A DNA stretch of 64,000 nt from JABABV01 sp965222855 (GCA_965222855.1 CBDCUL010000001.1:75075-139074); one strand, 5' to 3'; counted from the first letter of the stretch, positions 49,223 to 60,380 are shown. The notes: generated from the sequence alone by a model not told the origin. Numbers and translations are program-made.

Positions 49223-49262
49223 AAAAAAAACACTCCTAATTTTGGATTGTTTTTTTAGATCT
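49216..49262. terminator. Hairpin terminator after the decayed lipoprotein
   Basis: ATCTAAAAAAAACACTCC pairs, with one mismatch and a bulge, with GGATTGTTTTTTTAGAT. Confidence 0.6.
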
Positions 49263-49497
49263 ATGTTTGGTTTAATGTCGCTATTTTTTTGGTTTAGCCA
49301 TCTTACTTTTAGATCAGAATATAATATCACTTTTTTTATTTTATATTTATTAACAACATTTATCATAATTATAAAGAAAATTTAATTTAAATAAACTTGA
49401 AAAATAAATATTTAATAATAGAATAATAGGATTAATGATATAATATTTTTTATAGTCCAAACTATTATTAAAAAAAGATTACCTAGGAGGAATTACT

Positions 49498-50358
49498 ATT
49501 AATAATCAAACAAAAATTGCAATCGTGATTGATTCATTTTCTTCATTAAGTAAAAAGGAAGCTAATGCATTAGGCATTTTTTACGTACCATTACGAATTA
49601 CAATTGATGGTCAAGAATTTCTTGATGGGATGGATGTTGCGGCAGATGTCATAATTGAAAAATTACGAAATGCGCATGATGTAAAAACTTGTGGAGCAAC
49701 TCCTGGTGATTTTCAAACTATTTATGATCTAGCTTTTAAAGCAGGTTATCAACAATTAATTGTGATCCCTTGTAGTAAAGGATTATCAGTGACGGCTGCT
49801 AATGCTCAATTAGCAGCCCGTGATTATGATAATAAAGTATTCGTTATGGAACATAATATTTTAAATTCTAGCGCAACCCATGATACTTGTGTGGAAATGC
49901 TTAAAATGATTAATGTTGGCAATAGCATTGAACAATTAATTACTTATTTCAACCAAGTTAATAATAATATGACAATGTTAATTATTCCTAAAAATCTTCA
50001 TGCTTTAAAACGTGGTGGGCGAATTCCTAAAAGTTTATCAGCAATTATGGATTTCTTTAGAATTGTTCCAGTAATTCATTATGATGGTAAAATTCATAAA
50101 TTAAAATTACTAAGAACGCAAAATAAAGCAATGGATTGATCGATGAATTGAGTTAAAGAACAGATCAAGAATCGTCCTGGTTATACGTGTGTACTTCTAT
50201 GTACTAATAAAAATTTAATGATCGTAAAAACTTATGAAAAAAAACTCCGTGATTTTTTAAGTGAAAATGTCATTGTCAAAACAGCACGAGTATCAGCTGT
50301 CATTTCAGCTCATACTGGTTATGGATCTTTAGGTCTATTATTGTATAAACTTAAATAA
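49498..50358 (+). CDS. DegV family fatty-acid-binding protein
   Basis: The product has 286 residues, normal for DegV/FakB proteins, which present fatty acids to a fatty-acid kinase. Start is ATT: AGGAGG ends 7 bp upstream, it gives NNQTKIAIVIDSFSSLS (the family begins with the IDSxSSL pattern), and no ATG/GTG/TTG lies in frame between the site and this point. Other family blocks are VKTCGATPGDFQTIY, QLIVIPCSKGLSVTAANA, LHALKRGGRIPKS, FRIVPVIHYDGKI and AHTGYGSLGLLLY. Several TGA codons encode Trp. Monocistronic. Confidence 0.88.
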
Positions 50359-50413
50359 AATTACCTAATTTGAAAATTTTATTAATGTTCCAGATAGGAT
50401 CTATAATAAACAA

Positions 50414-50460
50414 TACAAAAAAATAAATCACTTTATCTAAAATGATTTATTTTTTTTGGA
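50414..50460. terminator. Bidirectional terminator between degV and the minus-strand module
   Basis: AAAATAAATCA pairs with TGATTTATTTT; an A run precedes and a T run follows, so it can end both converging transcripts. Confidence 0.7.
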
Positions 50461-50461
50461 C

Positions 50462-50896
50462 TTATTTAGTTTTAAATTTAAAAATATGAGTGAATAATTT
50501 TGTAAATGTTTTCAACAGTGCTCTAAATTGAGTTGATAAAATCATATATGATAGTAAAAATATTGTGCTAATAACTATAATAGGTATAGTAATTAAAAAT
50601 AAATAAATTACTAAATTTGTTAATATTGAATAATTATTATGATAACTTCAAAATGATTTTGATCAGAATATAGTATAAGGGATCGCAATAGCTAAAGTTA
50701 TAATTAGAATAATAGAGTTTTGATTATGAGTTATATCTTTTTTAATTTGATTTATATTTTGCTTTATTTTATTTTTATTTTGGTTTGTTATAAATTCTGA
50801 GTTCTGATATATGGTTTCTATTTTAGCGTCTTGTCGCTGCAATCTTTCTTTTAAATCTCTAATTTCTTGGATGTGATCACAAGATTTATTTGCCAT
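50462..50896 (-). CDS. Coiled-coil/membrane protein, putative partner of the DUF4065 gene (module B)
   Basis: The product has 144 residues. The ATG at 50896 overlaps the DUF4065 stop by 11 bp (ATGGCAAATAA), as in other coupled pairs here. Residues 1-58 are charged and heptad-like (IQEIRDLKERLQRQDAKIE, then NQNKNKIKQNINQIKKD). Two membrane segments follow (ILIITLAIAIPYTIFW and LVIYLFLITIPIIVISTIFL), with a basic C-terminal amphipathic tail (LLKTFTKLFTHIFKFKTK). A membrane-acting toxin is a reasonable guess given the known variety of Panacea partners. No direct homology seen. Confidence 0.6.
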
Positions 50897-51353
50897 ATAA
50901 TGCCAAGATATCATTAGGTTTAATAAAACGTTGCTGATTAGATCATAAAGGACCTTCATGTGATTGGTCAACAAATTCTTGTAGAGTTAGTTTTAATTTG
51001 GCGTTGAAAGTTTTTTGAATATTCTTTTTAATATTTTTATTATTTTTTAATATTTTGGCTAAATTAATTTCGTCAGTTTCACTAATTTGGGATTCAGTTA
51101 TTTCTGCAAATCCAAATTTATTATATTTGATAAATATTTCTTTTACCATTGGTCCATAAGTTCATTTTTCAAATTCAGCATCAATCAAAACATTATTATA
51201 TTTTTTACAATATTCAAGCGTTGTAAAATATAATAATTTTTGTAATTTTAAATTAGTAAAACTATAAGTTAAATCTTTTTTTGTTTGCTCAATCCCTAAA
51301 TTAACAATAATATCAGCTAATTGCATAACGTTAATAATTTCCTTATTATTCAT
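50886..51353 (-). CDS. DUF4065 (Panacea-type) putative antitoxin, module B
   Basis: The product has 155 residues; AGGAGAA precedes the ATG. It carries FTNLKLQKLLYFTTLEY, DAEFEKWTYGPMVKEIFIKYNKFG and a C-terminal WSNQQRFIKPNDILALYGK. The last segment aligns with the ends of the 42033 and 59910 proteins (…YGK, …YYG), which shows that the stop at 50886 is natural and that the following membrane protein is a separate gene. The promoter should lie in 51354-51764. Confidence 0.82.
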
Positions 51354-51764
51354 AAAATTCTCCTTTAAATTTAAATATTGTTCGAGTGATTGATTATCAA
51401 TAATTTATTTAAATTTATCAACGTGATTTGTGATTGATAATAATTATATGATGTTTGTTCACTATGTGTTAAGCATTAGACATTAAAAAAATGTTCTAAT
51501 GATATTTAAAACTATTATACTACTTTATCACAATATATAATTGATATTTTTAAATTAGTGTAATTATTAGATGACTAGATTTTAAAAAATCATAATAATA
51601 GTATTACAATAGTTTTTTTTGTAAGGCATTGTTATTATTGACAAAAATAAAAAGGTATGATAAATTAGTTTTAATTGTTTCGTTTTTATAAATTAATAAT
51701 TAATTTTAAAGAAGGAAACGATTATTTTTCGAAACAAAAGATATTTAATAAGGAGTAAACAAAT
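51354..51764. other. Divergent intergenic region with lipoprotein promoter cassette
   Basis: No gene seen. A near-perfect inverted repeat (CATTAGACAT / ATGTTCTAATG, about 51474-51501) may be an operator or terminator. The cassette before the 51765 lipoprotein has TTGACA (51638-51643) and TAAATT (51661-51666) at 17-bp spacing, a long conserved leader and AAGGAG. The leader matches those at 48690 and 56005. Confidence 0.6.
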
Positions 51765-53300
51765 ATGAAAAAAATAAATTTAGTGACAAGTTTAATTGGC
51801 AGTAGTATTTTAGTAGGCTCAACAATGGCAATCACAAGTTGTGGACACCACCAATCAAAACGAGATGATAACCCTGCCAAAATTGCCGCACTTTTCAGTA
51901 GCAGTGCATTAGTTAAACCAGTTAAGCAAGCACTAACTACTAAAATTACAACTAAGTTTAGCAAAGTAACTATTAATGACTTTGATCAATCAATGATCAA
52001 ATATGATAAAACAAATAAAGTTGCTACCGTAGCATTATCTGGTACAGTAGCAATATCTAATGTTGGTGTTAATTATTACACATTAACTTTGACATATGAT
52101 TTTAATAAAAAAGTATATAGTGGATCTGCTATAACATTAAATACTAATGGTAATCCCAATAGCTCTGCTATTAGTATATTTACTAGAAATAAATTAGTTG
52201 GACCAGTCAACCAAGCACTATCTACTAAACTAAAAACTACTAAATTTAGTAAAGTAACAATTAATACTTTGAACCAAGCTAATGTTAAATATAATCCAAC
52301 AACTCAAATTTCTACTTTAGCAATATCTGGTACAGTAGCAATAGCGGAGATTGGTCAAAACAATTACACATTAATGATGACATATGATTTTAATAAGCAA
52401 ACTTATAGCTCATCTGCAATAAAACTAAGTACTAATGATAATCCATATAGTGTTGCCATTATCACTAAAAAAGGCGCAACTATAGCTTTAAAATCACAAA
52501 TTACAGAATTAAGTACTTTTAGTAATGTTGATATTTCAGTTGATGCAATATCACGAGGTAACATTGCAACAGGGCATATTTCTTATAAAGTATATGAAAA
52601 ATATATTTTGGGAACGCATTATATAATGAAGAATTTAAAGTTTAAAACTCAATTAAAATTTAATAAAACTTCTAAAATATGAACTACTAGTGATTTAAAT
52701 AGTTTGATCAATCCAAACAAAGCACTAGCGATGAGTTTTGCTAAAATTGACTACGCTTCTTATCATGGTGTAATACACCGCTTATGATCTTCAAATAATG
52801 CGGCAGATAAAGATTTAAATTATCAATATTCTACTCCAGCACATTTAAATAATTGAACTGACCCAAATACAAAAGGATTAAGTCCGACACAAATTGCTAA
52901 AATCAAAGCAAGTAATATAAAAGCAGTTGATAGTAAAATGGTTGGTAATTCTTTAGTAGTTAGTTATCGCGCTCACGCGATAACTACGTCAATTACTGAT
53001 AAATCACAACGCCGTGCTTATAATTTTACTTTTAGTAAAACATGAGATTTAACGGATGATTGAGGTTATGAAGATCATGGAAGCATTAGCAATATTAGTG
53101 CCACTTTAACTGAAGCGACAAAACATTATATATTCACTTTACCAGATAAAACATTAACAGATAATACTAATTTAGTTGCAAAACCAAATGTGGATAATAG
53201 TTGATTAGTAGTTGTTAATGGTAAAGCAATTGCCACAGTTAGTTTCGATCCTTTACAAACTGATCTGAAAAAAGATTGAACTGTTAATTCTATTAAATAA
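51765..53300 (+). CDS. Repeat-containing lipoprotein (two-repeat form)
   Basis: The product has 511 residues; AAGGAG precedes the ATG. The signal ends at lipobox AITSC with C26. Two tandem repeats of about 95 residues follow, each with LVKPVKQAL or LVGPVNQAL, TKFSKVTIN, LSGTVAI and YDFNKxxYSxSAI (about 40-132 and 133-230). The C-terminal half (from ATIALKSQITELSTFSNVDIS on) is shared with the paralogue at 56154, which has only one repeat. Function unknown; a surface lipoprotein is likely. Confidence 0.82.
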
Positions 53301-53749
53301 AGATAGCATTTTTTGTGCCATTTCCATATCCAAATTAATAATACTAGATAATTACAAAGCGTTAACAAGCGTCTTATTCTCATAAAACACCCCATTAAAT
53401 TTAAATATTTATTAGTTATTAGTAATTTTCATAAATTAAAAAAAGTTAAAAAAATCACTTAAACGCTTTTACAAAGAGATAAACAAGAACTATAGACAAT
53501 AAAATAATTATTTTATTTATTAAAAAATACATAAAAGTCTATGTTAAAAGCATATTAGCGTGTATAATAGTCTATGTTATTTTTAATAAGGTTATTATAA
53601 AAGTATTTTTTTAATAGTAAATACTTTTAATTATATATAACTTAATTAATTGCAATAGTTTATGTTTTATTATAAAACCATACTATTCAAAAGTAATTTA
53701 AAAAAAGTGATTAATTTACAAAAAAGGAAACGAAAGGAATTTCCCAATT
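53301..53749 (+). other. Intergenic region with conserved promoter element
   Basis: No gene seen. TG-TATAAT at 53561-53568 is followed by TATGTTATTTTTAATAAGG TTATTATAAAAG. A similar element (TATAAT, then GGTTATTTTTAATAAAG) lies at 57576-57606 before the 57730 lipoprotein, so the two share a promoter type distinct from the 51765/56154 cassette. Confidence 0.5.
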
Positions 53750-55813
53750 ATGAACAAAATTTTAAAAACAGCATTATTCAGTGCTGCCATTATTGCTCCA
53801 ACAACAATTGTAGCAACAACTGTAAGTTGTGGTACTAAAAACCCAACTCACAATTATAAAACAGCTAAAGAACTACAAACAATTTTTAATAATAAAAATT
53901 TAACAACACCAGTTAAAAATGCGATTAGTAAAAAATTTGCTAACAAAAACTTACCAGCACCAACATTACTAGGATGGGGGGGAGAAGTATCATTTAAACA
54001 TGATACTATTCAAAACATCCAAAGTTATAATCCTAATGTTACAATTCATGGAACATTTAAATATAAAACAATCAATCAAACAAGTTATATTACTAATTTT
54101 TTCAATTTAACAGTTTCATATGATGAAAAAACTAATGCTTACTCAACATCAAATATTGAAATTAGCACAACGATGAGTGATGCTAATGGTCCAACAACTC
54201 CTAGCCCAATGGCATATTCTAACTGAGAAAATCCAGTTATGAATAAATTAAATCAATATCAGTATAGAACTCAAAAAGTTAGCAACGTAAAATTAACAAA
54301 AACTATTGCTACAACAACAGTTAAAAACAAAGCCGGCGACATAATCACTACTGACGAATTCAAAGGAACATTAACGTATCTAGGAAAATCACATATCGTT
54401 TCTGCAGAAGTTGTTTATAACGCTACTACAGGCAAAGGTGAAGTAACTAAAGCTTTAATGCCGTTTATAGCAGATGCCAATCGCTCGACATCATTGAGAG
54501 GTCAGGTATTTGCAGCTATAGAATCTCAACCAGGTATTGTTCTAAGTGCTATGGACAATGATAGTTTAGTTACTACTGTTACTAATAAAGACTCTTTAAC
54601 AACAACAAAAATATCTGTTTCAGGAATTTTCTATGAAGGAAATGGCGGATTAGAGACAGCTTTCGTTGTTAATTTATCTTATAATTTCAAAACTTTAGAA
54701 TATACTTTAAATCCTAAGACAGGTATTATAATAACACCTAACAATAGAATGTTATTAAAACATGATAAAATTGAAGCAACAATTAAAGCTAAATTAAACC
54801 TTAAAAATGATACTTTAGTTAATTTTGGAGTAGCATCATTCACACAAAATACTAAAACAGCAGATGCTTACGTTAAAGTAATAGGCCAATTAACTACAAG
54901 TGAGCAAACTACTAAAGTCTTTAATATGCAAGTATCGTTAATAAACAAAAAACCAGTTGCTGGAGATTATACATCAACTAATATTGATGCTAATTTTAAA
55001 GATACATTAACAACCGGAGATCTTTATAAAGCAATTTTACCAACAGTAGCAACAACAGGAAAAGGCGATAAAAAAGTTGAAAAGATTACAAACTTCAAAA
55101 GCTTTAGTATTGCTAATGTTGGAACAGCTACTTTAGATAGCAAATACAGCAAAAACGCAAATTATCAAGCAGTTGCAAAAGTATCATTAGATGTTACTTT
55201 ACAAGATGGTTCAGTTGTAAGTTACACTGAAACAGCTACTTATGAATTTAATTGAACAAAATTTTCAATTTCAGGTTTAATTTTAACTGATAAAATGAAT
55301 TTATCACATGATAAAATCGAAGCAGTAATTAAAGCTAAATTAAGTATTAAAAATGATGTTTTAGTAGACTTTCACATTGAAGCATTCGCTGCCAAAGATA
55401 CAAACGCAGATGCGTATGTTAAAGTAATGGGTCAATTAACTACTAGTAATGGAACTATTAAAATATTCCATATACAAGTAGCGTTAACAAACCATAAACC
55501 AGTTGCAGGAACATATACTTCTTTTAACGCTAAGGCTTATTTCAGTGATATATCATCAACTGGAAAACTTGCTATAGCAGTTTCAACGTCATCAAGTGTA
55601 AAAAGTACAATTAAGAATTTTACGAATTTTAATATCACTAAACTTGGTACAATTAATGTAACATTTGACTACAGCAAGCATTATACTGCAGAAACACAAG
55701 TTTCTTTCAGTGTAACTCAAAATGGAAAAGTTGTTAATTATACTATTTTAGTTAGTTTCGATCTTACTACAAATAAATTAACTTCTTGACATCTAATAAA
55801 AATATCAAAATAA
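53750..55813 (+). CDS. Large repeat-containing lipoprotein with G7 tract
   Basis: The product has 687 residues. The signal ends at lipobox TTVSC with C27; GAAAGGAA precedes the ATG. Two related modules of about 160 residues each begin LKHDKIEATIKAKLNLKND and LSHDKIEAVIKAKLSIKND, include DAYVKVIGQLTTS / DAYVKVMGQLTTS and end KPVAGDYTS / KPVAGTYTS. An upstream part has a Thr-rich linker. Seven consecutive G at 53976-53982 (encoding GWGGE) could vary in length and switch the gene off. It uses TGG there, unusual in this window. Confidence 0.82.
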
Positions 55814-55844
55814 TTTAAATATTATTTTCAAGTACTATATAAAA

Positions 55845-55882
55845 TAAAAAAAGACCTTTTTAAAATTAGGGTCTTTTTTTAT
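55845..55882 (+). terminator. Terminator after the 53750 lipoprotein
   Basis: AAAAAAAGACC pairs with GGGTCTTTTTTT around an AT-rich loop. Confidence 0.75.
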
Positions 55883-56153
55883 TTTTGTATATTAATTAAT
55901 TATCGATAAGTTATTTTTTATAGTATGATAGATTATTAAATTTTTCTATGTTATAAAACATCCTAATTTTATTTTGAAGTAACTAATAATGTTATTACAA
56001 TAGTTTAATATGTAAGACGTTGTTATGATTGACAAAAATAAAAAGATATGATAAATTAGTTTTAATTGTTTCATTTTTATAAATTAGCAACTAATTTTAA
56101 ACAAGAAACGATTATTTTTTTGAATAAAGATATTTAACAAGGAGTAAACAAAT
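55883..56153 (+). promoter_or_regulatory. Lipoprotein promoter cassette before 56154
   Basis: No gene seen. TTGACA (56029-56034) and TAAATT (56052-56057) at 17-bp spacing, a long leader and ACAAGGAGTAAACAAAT before the ATG. Nearly the same sequence precedes 51765. Confidence 0.7.
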
Positions 56154-57401
56154 ATGAAAAAAATAAATTTAGTGACAAGTTTAATTGGCACTAGTATTTT
56201 AGCTGGATCAACAATGGCGATTACCAGTTGTGGTTATCACCAATCAAAACGAGATGATAACCCTGCCAAAATTGCTAATCTTTTCAGTAGCAGTGCATTA
56301 GTTAAACCAGTCAACAAAGCACTAACTACTAAAACAACAACTGAGTTTAGCAAAGTAACTATTAATGACTTTGATCAATCAATGATCAAATATGACAAAA
56401 CAAATAAAGTTGCTACTGTAACATTATCTGGTACAGTAGCAATAGCTAATGTTGGTGTTAATTATTACACATTAACTCTGGCATATAATTTCAATAATAA
56501 AGTATATAGTGCTTCTGCAATAACATTAAATATTAATGGTGATCCATACAACGTTGCAATGATAACTAAAGAAAGTGCAACTGTAGCTTTAAAAAATCAA
56601 GTTGAAGAATTAAGTACTTTTAGTAATGTTGATATTTCAGTTGATTCAATATTACTAGGTAATATTGCAACAGGGCATATTTCTTATAGAGTATATTATA
56701 AGAAATATGAGGTAGCATCTCATTATATAATGAGCAATTTAAATTTTAAAGTGGCTTTAAAATTTAATCAAGCTTCTAAAAAATGAATCACTAATGATTT
56801 AAATAGTTTAATTAATCCAAATAAAGCATTGGCAATGAGTTTTGCTAAAATTGATTACGCTTCTTACAATGGTGTAATGAATCGTTTACAACCTCGAAGA
56901 AATATGGCTGATAAATATTTACAATATCAATATGCTGCTCCAGCACATTTAAATAATTGAACTGACACAAATACAAAAGGATTAACTCCGGCCCAAGTTG
57001 CTAAAATTAAAGCAACGAATCTAAAAGCAATTGACACTAAATTGGTTGGTGATTCTTTAGTAGTTAGTTATCGCGCCCACGCGATAACTACTGCACTTAC
57101 TGATAAATTACAACGTAATGCTTATAATTTTACTTATAGTAAAACATGAGACTTCAATGATGCCAAAGGATATCAGGATCATGGAAGCATTAGCAATATT
57201 AGTGCAACTCTAACTGAAGCAACAAAACATTATATATTCACTTTACCAAATAAAACATTAACAAATAATACGCATCTAGTTGCTAAACCAAATGTGACCA
57301 ATAGTTGATCAGTAGTTGTTAATGGTAAAACAATTGCCACAGTTAGTTTTGATCCTTTACAAACTGATCTGAAAAAAGATTGAAGTGTTATCGCTATTTA
57401 A
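56154..57401 (+). CDS. Repeat-containing lipoprotein (one-repeat form)
   Basis: The product has 415 residues. The first ~130 residues (signal, lipobox AITSC with C26, KRDDNPAKIA, first repeat with LVKPVNKAL and LSGTVAIANVG) and the whole C-terminal half (from ATVALKNQVEELSTFSNVDIS to DLKKDWSV) match the 51765 protein closely. The second ~95-residue repeat is missing, as expected from recombination between repeats. AAGGAG and the upstream cassette are also shared. Surface lipoprotein, function unknown. Confidence 0.82.
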
Positions 57402-57430
57402 ATAAATGATAATGATTATCATTTATTTAA
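57398..57430. promoter_or_regulatory. Perfect 33-bp palindrome with Fur-box core
   Basis: A 16-bp arm (57398-57413) and its exact complement (57415-57430) flank one G. The central 15 bp (57407-57421) are TGATAATGATTATCA, which fits the 7-1-7 Fur-box consensus of Gram-positive bacteria. It overlaps the stop of the 56154 gene and lies about 300 bp before the 57730 gene. There is no clear T run, so a terminator role is possible but not obvious. Confidence 0.5.
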
Positions 57431-57729
57431 TATTGATTGTTATAAAAGTATTATAATTTTTTTGAAACTATGATAATTTATAAATATTTATAATAATCTA
57501 AAATCATAAATATTTGATTAAATGTATAAACAATAAAAAGATTATTTTGTTTCTTAAAAAAATTAATAAAAATGTTATAATGTTATAGGTTATTTTTAAT
57601 AAAGTTATTTATAAATACATTTGTACATATAATTAATATTTTTAATAAATGCAATTTAATTAAAAAAGAAGTGCATTTTTTATTTGAAATAAACTAAAAA
57701 GCAAGTATACAAACAAGGAGAAAAAATTT
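57431..57729 (+). other. Intergenic region before the 57730 lipoprotein
   Basis: No gene seen. TATAAT at 57576-57581, followed by TATAGGTTATTTTTAATAAA, matches the element at 53561. Otherwise AT-rich sequence; AACAAGGAG precedes the next ATG. Confidence 0.5.
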
Positions 57730-59619
57730 ATGAAAAACAAATCAGCAAAATTATTGTTTGCTACTTTGGGAACTGCTGCAATTGCAACAACAGCAATTAG
57801 TTGTGGACATGCGTCTACCCCCCCCCATTACGTACCGACAATTCAAAATATTTTTATTAAAAAAAATATTACGCCCGTTGTTAACCAAAGCTTACAAACT
57901 AAACTTGGTTTAAGTACAACTGATAAAACTTTAACTAATGTTAAAATCACATTAGGTAAAGTTGATATCACTAATAGTAACTTACCATCAATCGCAATTA
58001 CAGGATCAGCATTATTAAACAATCCAGCTATTATGGCTCCAAACCACCATAATATTACTTTTAGTGAAAAATTAACTTATAATTTTGATCTATATTCATA
58101 TATCATTCCAACTGTGAATGTTAAAATAGATGGAATGCAAATTAATCCTCATACTCAAAAGATGATTAATTCTGATAATCCTTTTGACTCAAAAAAAGCA
58201 GTTCGAGGAACTTATATGTATGCTGCTGTTTTCGGAGCGACCAACCATAGTATGGGAGGAAATGACTTGTACGATTTCGCATTCGTACCAGGAACATTAA
58301 GATTCTATGATAAAGATATGAAAAAAGTAACTACAGATATGAAAAAAGTAACTACAGCTTCTATGGATATTACAGGACATCGTGCAACTTCTGAAGGTAC
58401 TTCAGCAACACCATTCACAGCAACACTTACTTATGACTATACAGCAAAACATACTTTAATGGATTCAGGTTATACATGTAGCAATATTCAACATAAAGAT
58501 AGTTATAAAACTATGTTAAATGTTGATCATATTAAAACACATGTCATTAATAACTTATATCAACAATTAAAAGGTGATGCAAAAACTATTACTAATGTTA
58601 AATTTTCACTTCCAACACGACGTGGTCATGTTATTGATGATTCAATTATGAATCATCCATCAACTTTAGTTTCAGGTATTTATGATATTAAAGGGACTAC
58701 TCAAAAATTTAGTATGGTAATAACTTATAACTACGATAAAGATAATTACACATTTACTAAATTTATTGGTAATGTTAAAATATCACATTTCTTTTTATTG
58801 GGAGAAATAGATGGATGAAAACCAATTAATCCTAATTTACACGGTGCAATTAATTCTGCTTTAAGTCATTTTTCTGATGTAGCATTCGATAGCACACATC
58901 CAACATCAGGATTAATCTTTAAAAATAATGATTACAGTAGTAATTTAGTAATCATGAACTTTCAAGGTTTTGCTTCTGGTAAAAGTAGTGATAAAGGAAC
59001 AACTGATAACACTGATACACCTTTTACACTAATGGTAACTTATAATTTAACAGTTAAAACTTACAAAGTTAGCAATATAGTATTATCACCAAGTTATCGT
59101 GATGTATTATCAAAAACACACATTACTCAAGTTGTCAAAGATTCATTACAACAAGTTCCCGGAGCGACAACAACTAATTTTTATTTAAATGATTTTGAAT
59201 GAGGAACTTGAAATATAACTAGACATGAAACTCTAACACCATTCATAACAGTTACAGGAACAGCTGCAATGAATGATTATATTACTAAATCATTCAGCGA
59301 AACAGTGACTTATAATTATGCTACTAAAGCATATTCTGTAAGTGATTTCAAAGTTACTAATAGTTTCAACCCTATGGAAGACGCAAACATTATTAGTGCA
59401 ATGACAGATTTATTAGGTAAAGCTAATCCTAAAGCTAAAATAACAAATGTAACTAAAGTTTATTTTGGAAAGCCGTCATCTTGAGAAAATTCTGGAATTG
59501 TTGAATCATGAATTCAAATTTCATACGTTAAAGATGGAGCAAAAACACCTATCAAAGTATCTGGAAAATTAGATTATAATTGAAACACTACAACTTATAG
59601 TTTTATAGCAGATCAATAA
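57730..59619 (+). CDS. Large lipoprotein with C9 tract
   Basis: The product has 629 residues. The signal ends at lipobox TAISC with C25; CAAGGAG precedes the ATG. Immediately after the signal, nine consecutive C (57818-57826) encode TPP at residues 30-32. A 21-bp tandem duplication (58315-58356) encodes DMKKVTT twice. Repeating 'KxxLNVDHIKTHV … TNVKFSLPTRRGHVIDDSIM … TYNYDKDNY' style modules follow, each ending in a TYNY/TYDY-like strand. The middle module matches the lipoprotein at 62804. Surface-exposed and possibly phase-variable. Confidence 0.82.
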
Positions 59620-59633
59620 TTATTCATTTTATT

Positions 59634-59670
59634 TAAAAAAACCAAGTATTAATAATACTTGGTTTTTTTA
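59634..59670 (+). terminator. Terminator after the 57730 lipoprotein
   Basis: AAAAAACCAAGTATT pairs with AATACTTGGTTTTTT around a three-base loop. Confidence 0.85.
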
Positions 59671-59909
59671 AATCAAAATAATCCTTTTTTTAGTCCTACT
59701 AATTAACTATAAAATATTTTATAATAATTTTAATTTAGGAAGTATTGTAAAATGCTACAAACCATATTAGATATGTTTATATTAATACCACCTTTAATAT
59801 AATTAATGTTATAATTCTTAATAAGTTGTTTCTACATAACAACAATTTTAGTGTACAAATATATTTTTTTAATTATTAATGTTATCAAATAATTTGAAAG
59901 GTGTCTTTT

Positions 59910-60380
59910 ATGCAAAAGAATCAAGAATCATTAGAACTAGCAGCTTTAATCACGATTATTTATAAGGCTTTAGATCGCAGATCAACACTAGATTATAAAT
60001 ATGAACTAACTCATTTAAAATTACAAAAATTAATCTGATTTTGTTATCTAGAATATTTCCATCAATATAAAAAACAATTAGTAAAAGAAGATTTTGAAGC
60101 ATGAGAATATGGTCCGGTATTAGTGTCTGTTTTTAAAGTATATAATAAATATAGAGCAACAGTTATCACTGATAATCAAGAAATCAAATCATTAGCAAAG
60201 AAATACGCTTTCAAATTTGATACTAAAATAACGGATTTAGTCATAAATATTTGCGTTAATAATACATATCAAAATGTTAGAAGTTTAGTTGTAAAATCAT
60301 ATGATCATTTTTGAGATGAATATTATAATAAAGGTTATGCAAAAATGCCTTGATTAGCAGTTAAAAAATATTATGGATAA
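59910..60380 (+). CDS. DUF4065 (Panacea-type) putative antitoxin, module C
   Basis: The product has 156 residues; GAAAGGTG precedes the ATG. The family pattern is clear: LTHLKLQKLIWFCYLEYFHQ, KEDFEAWEYGPVLVSVFKVY, and C-terminal MPWLAVKKYYG. It resembles module A (42033) more than module B. No full-length partner follows: a 34-codon frame overlaps its stop and runs into a terminator hairpin. It may be a solitary antitoxin or one that lost its toxin. Confidence 0.8.

Noticed and set aside
49200..49385. Hydrophobic plus-strand frame after the decayed lipoprotein, with an antisense twin
   Set aside because: It begins within the terminator hairpin, has no ribosome binding site, and its composition fits AT-rich noncoding DNA.
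50663..50974. DUF4065 at 51353 and the following membrane region read as one frameshifted fusion
   Set aside because: The C-terminus ...YGK matches the natural ends of the other two DUF4065 proteins, and an ATG overlapping the stop by 11 bp gives a clean separate gene.
53126..53395. Antisense 89-codon frame at the end of the 51765 lipoprotein
   Set aside because: Shadow of the conserved 3' end shared with 56154; no start signal.
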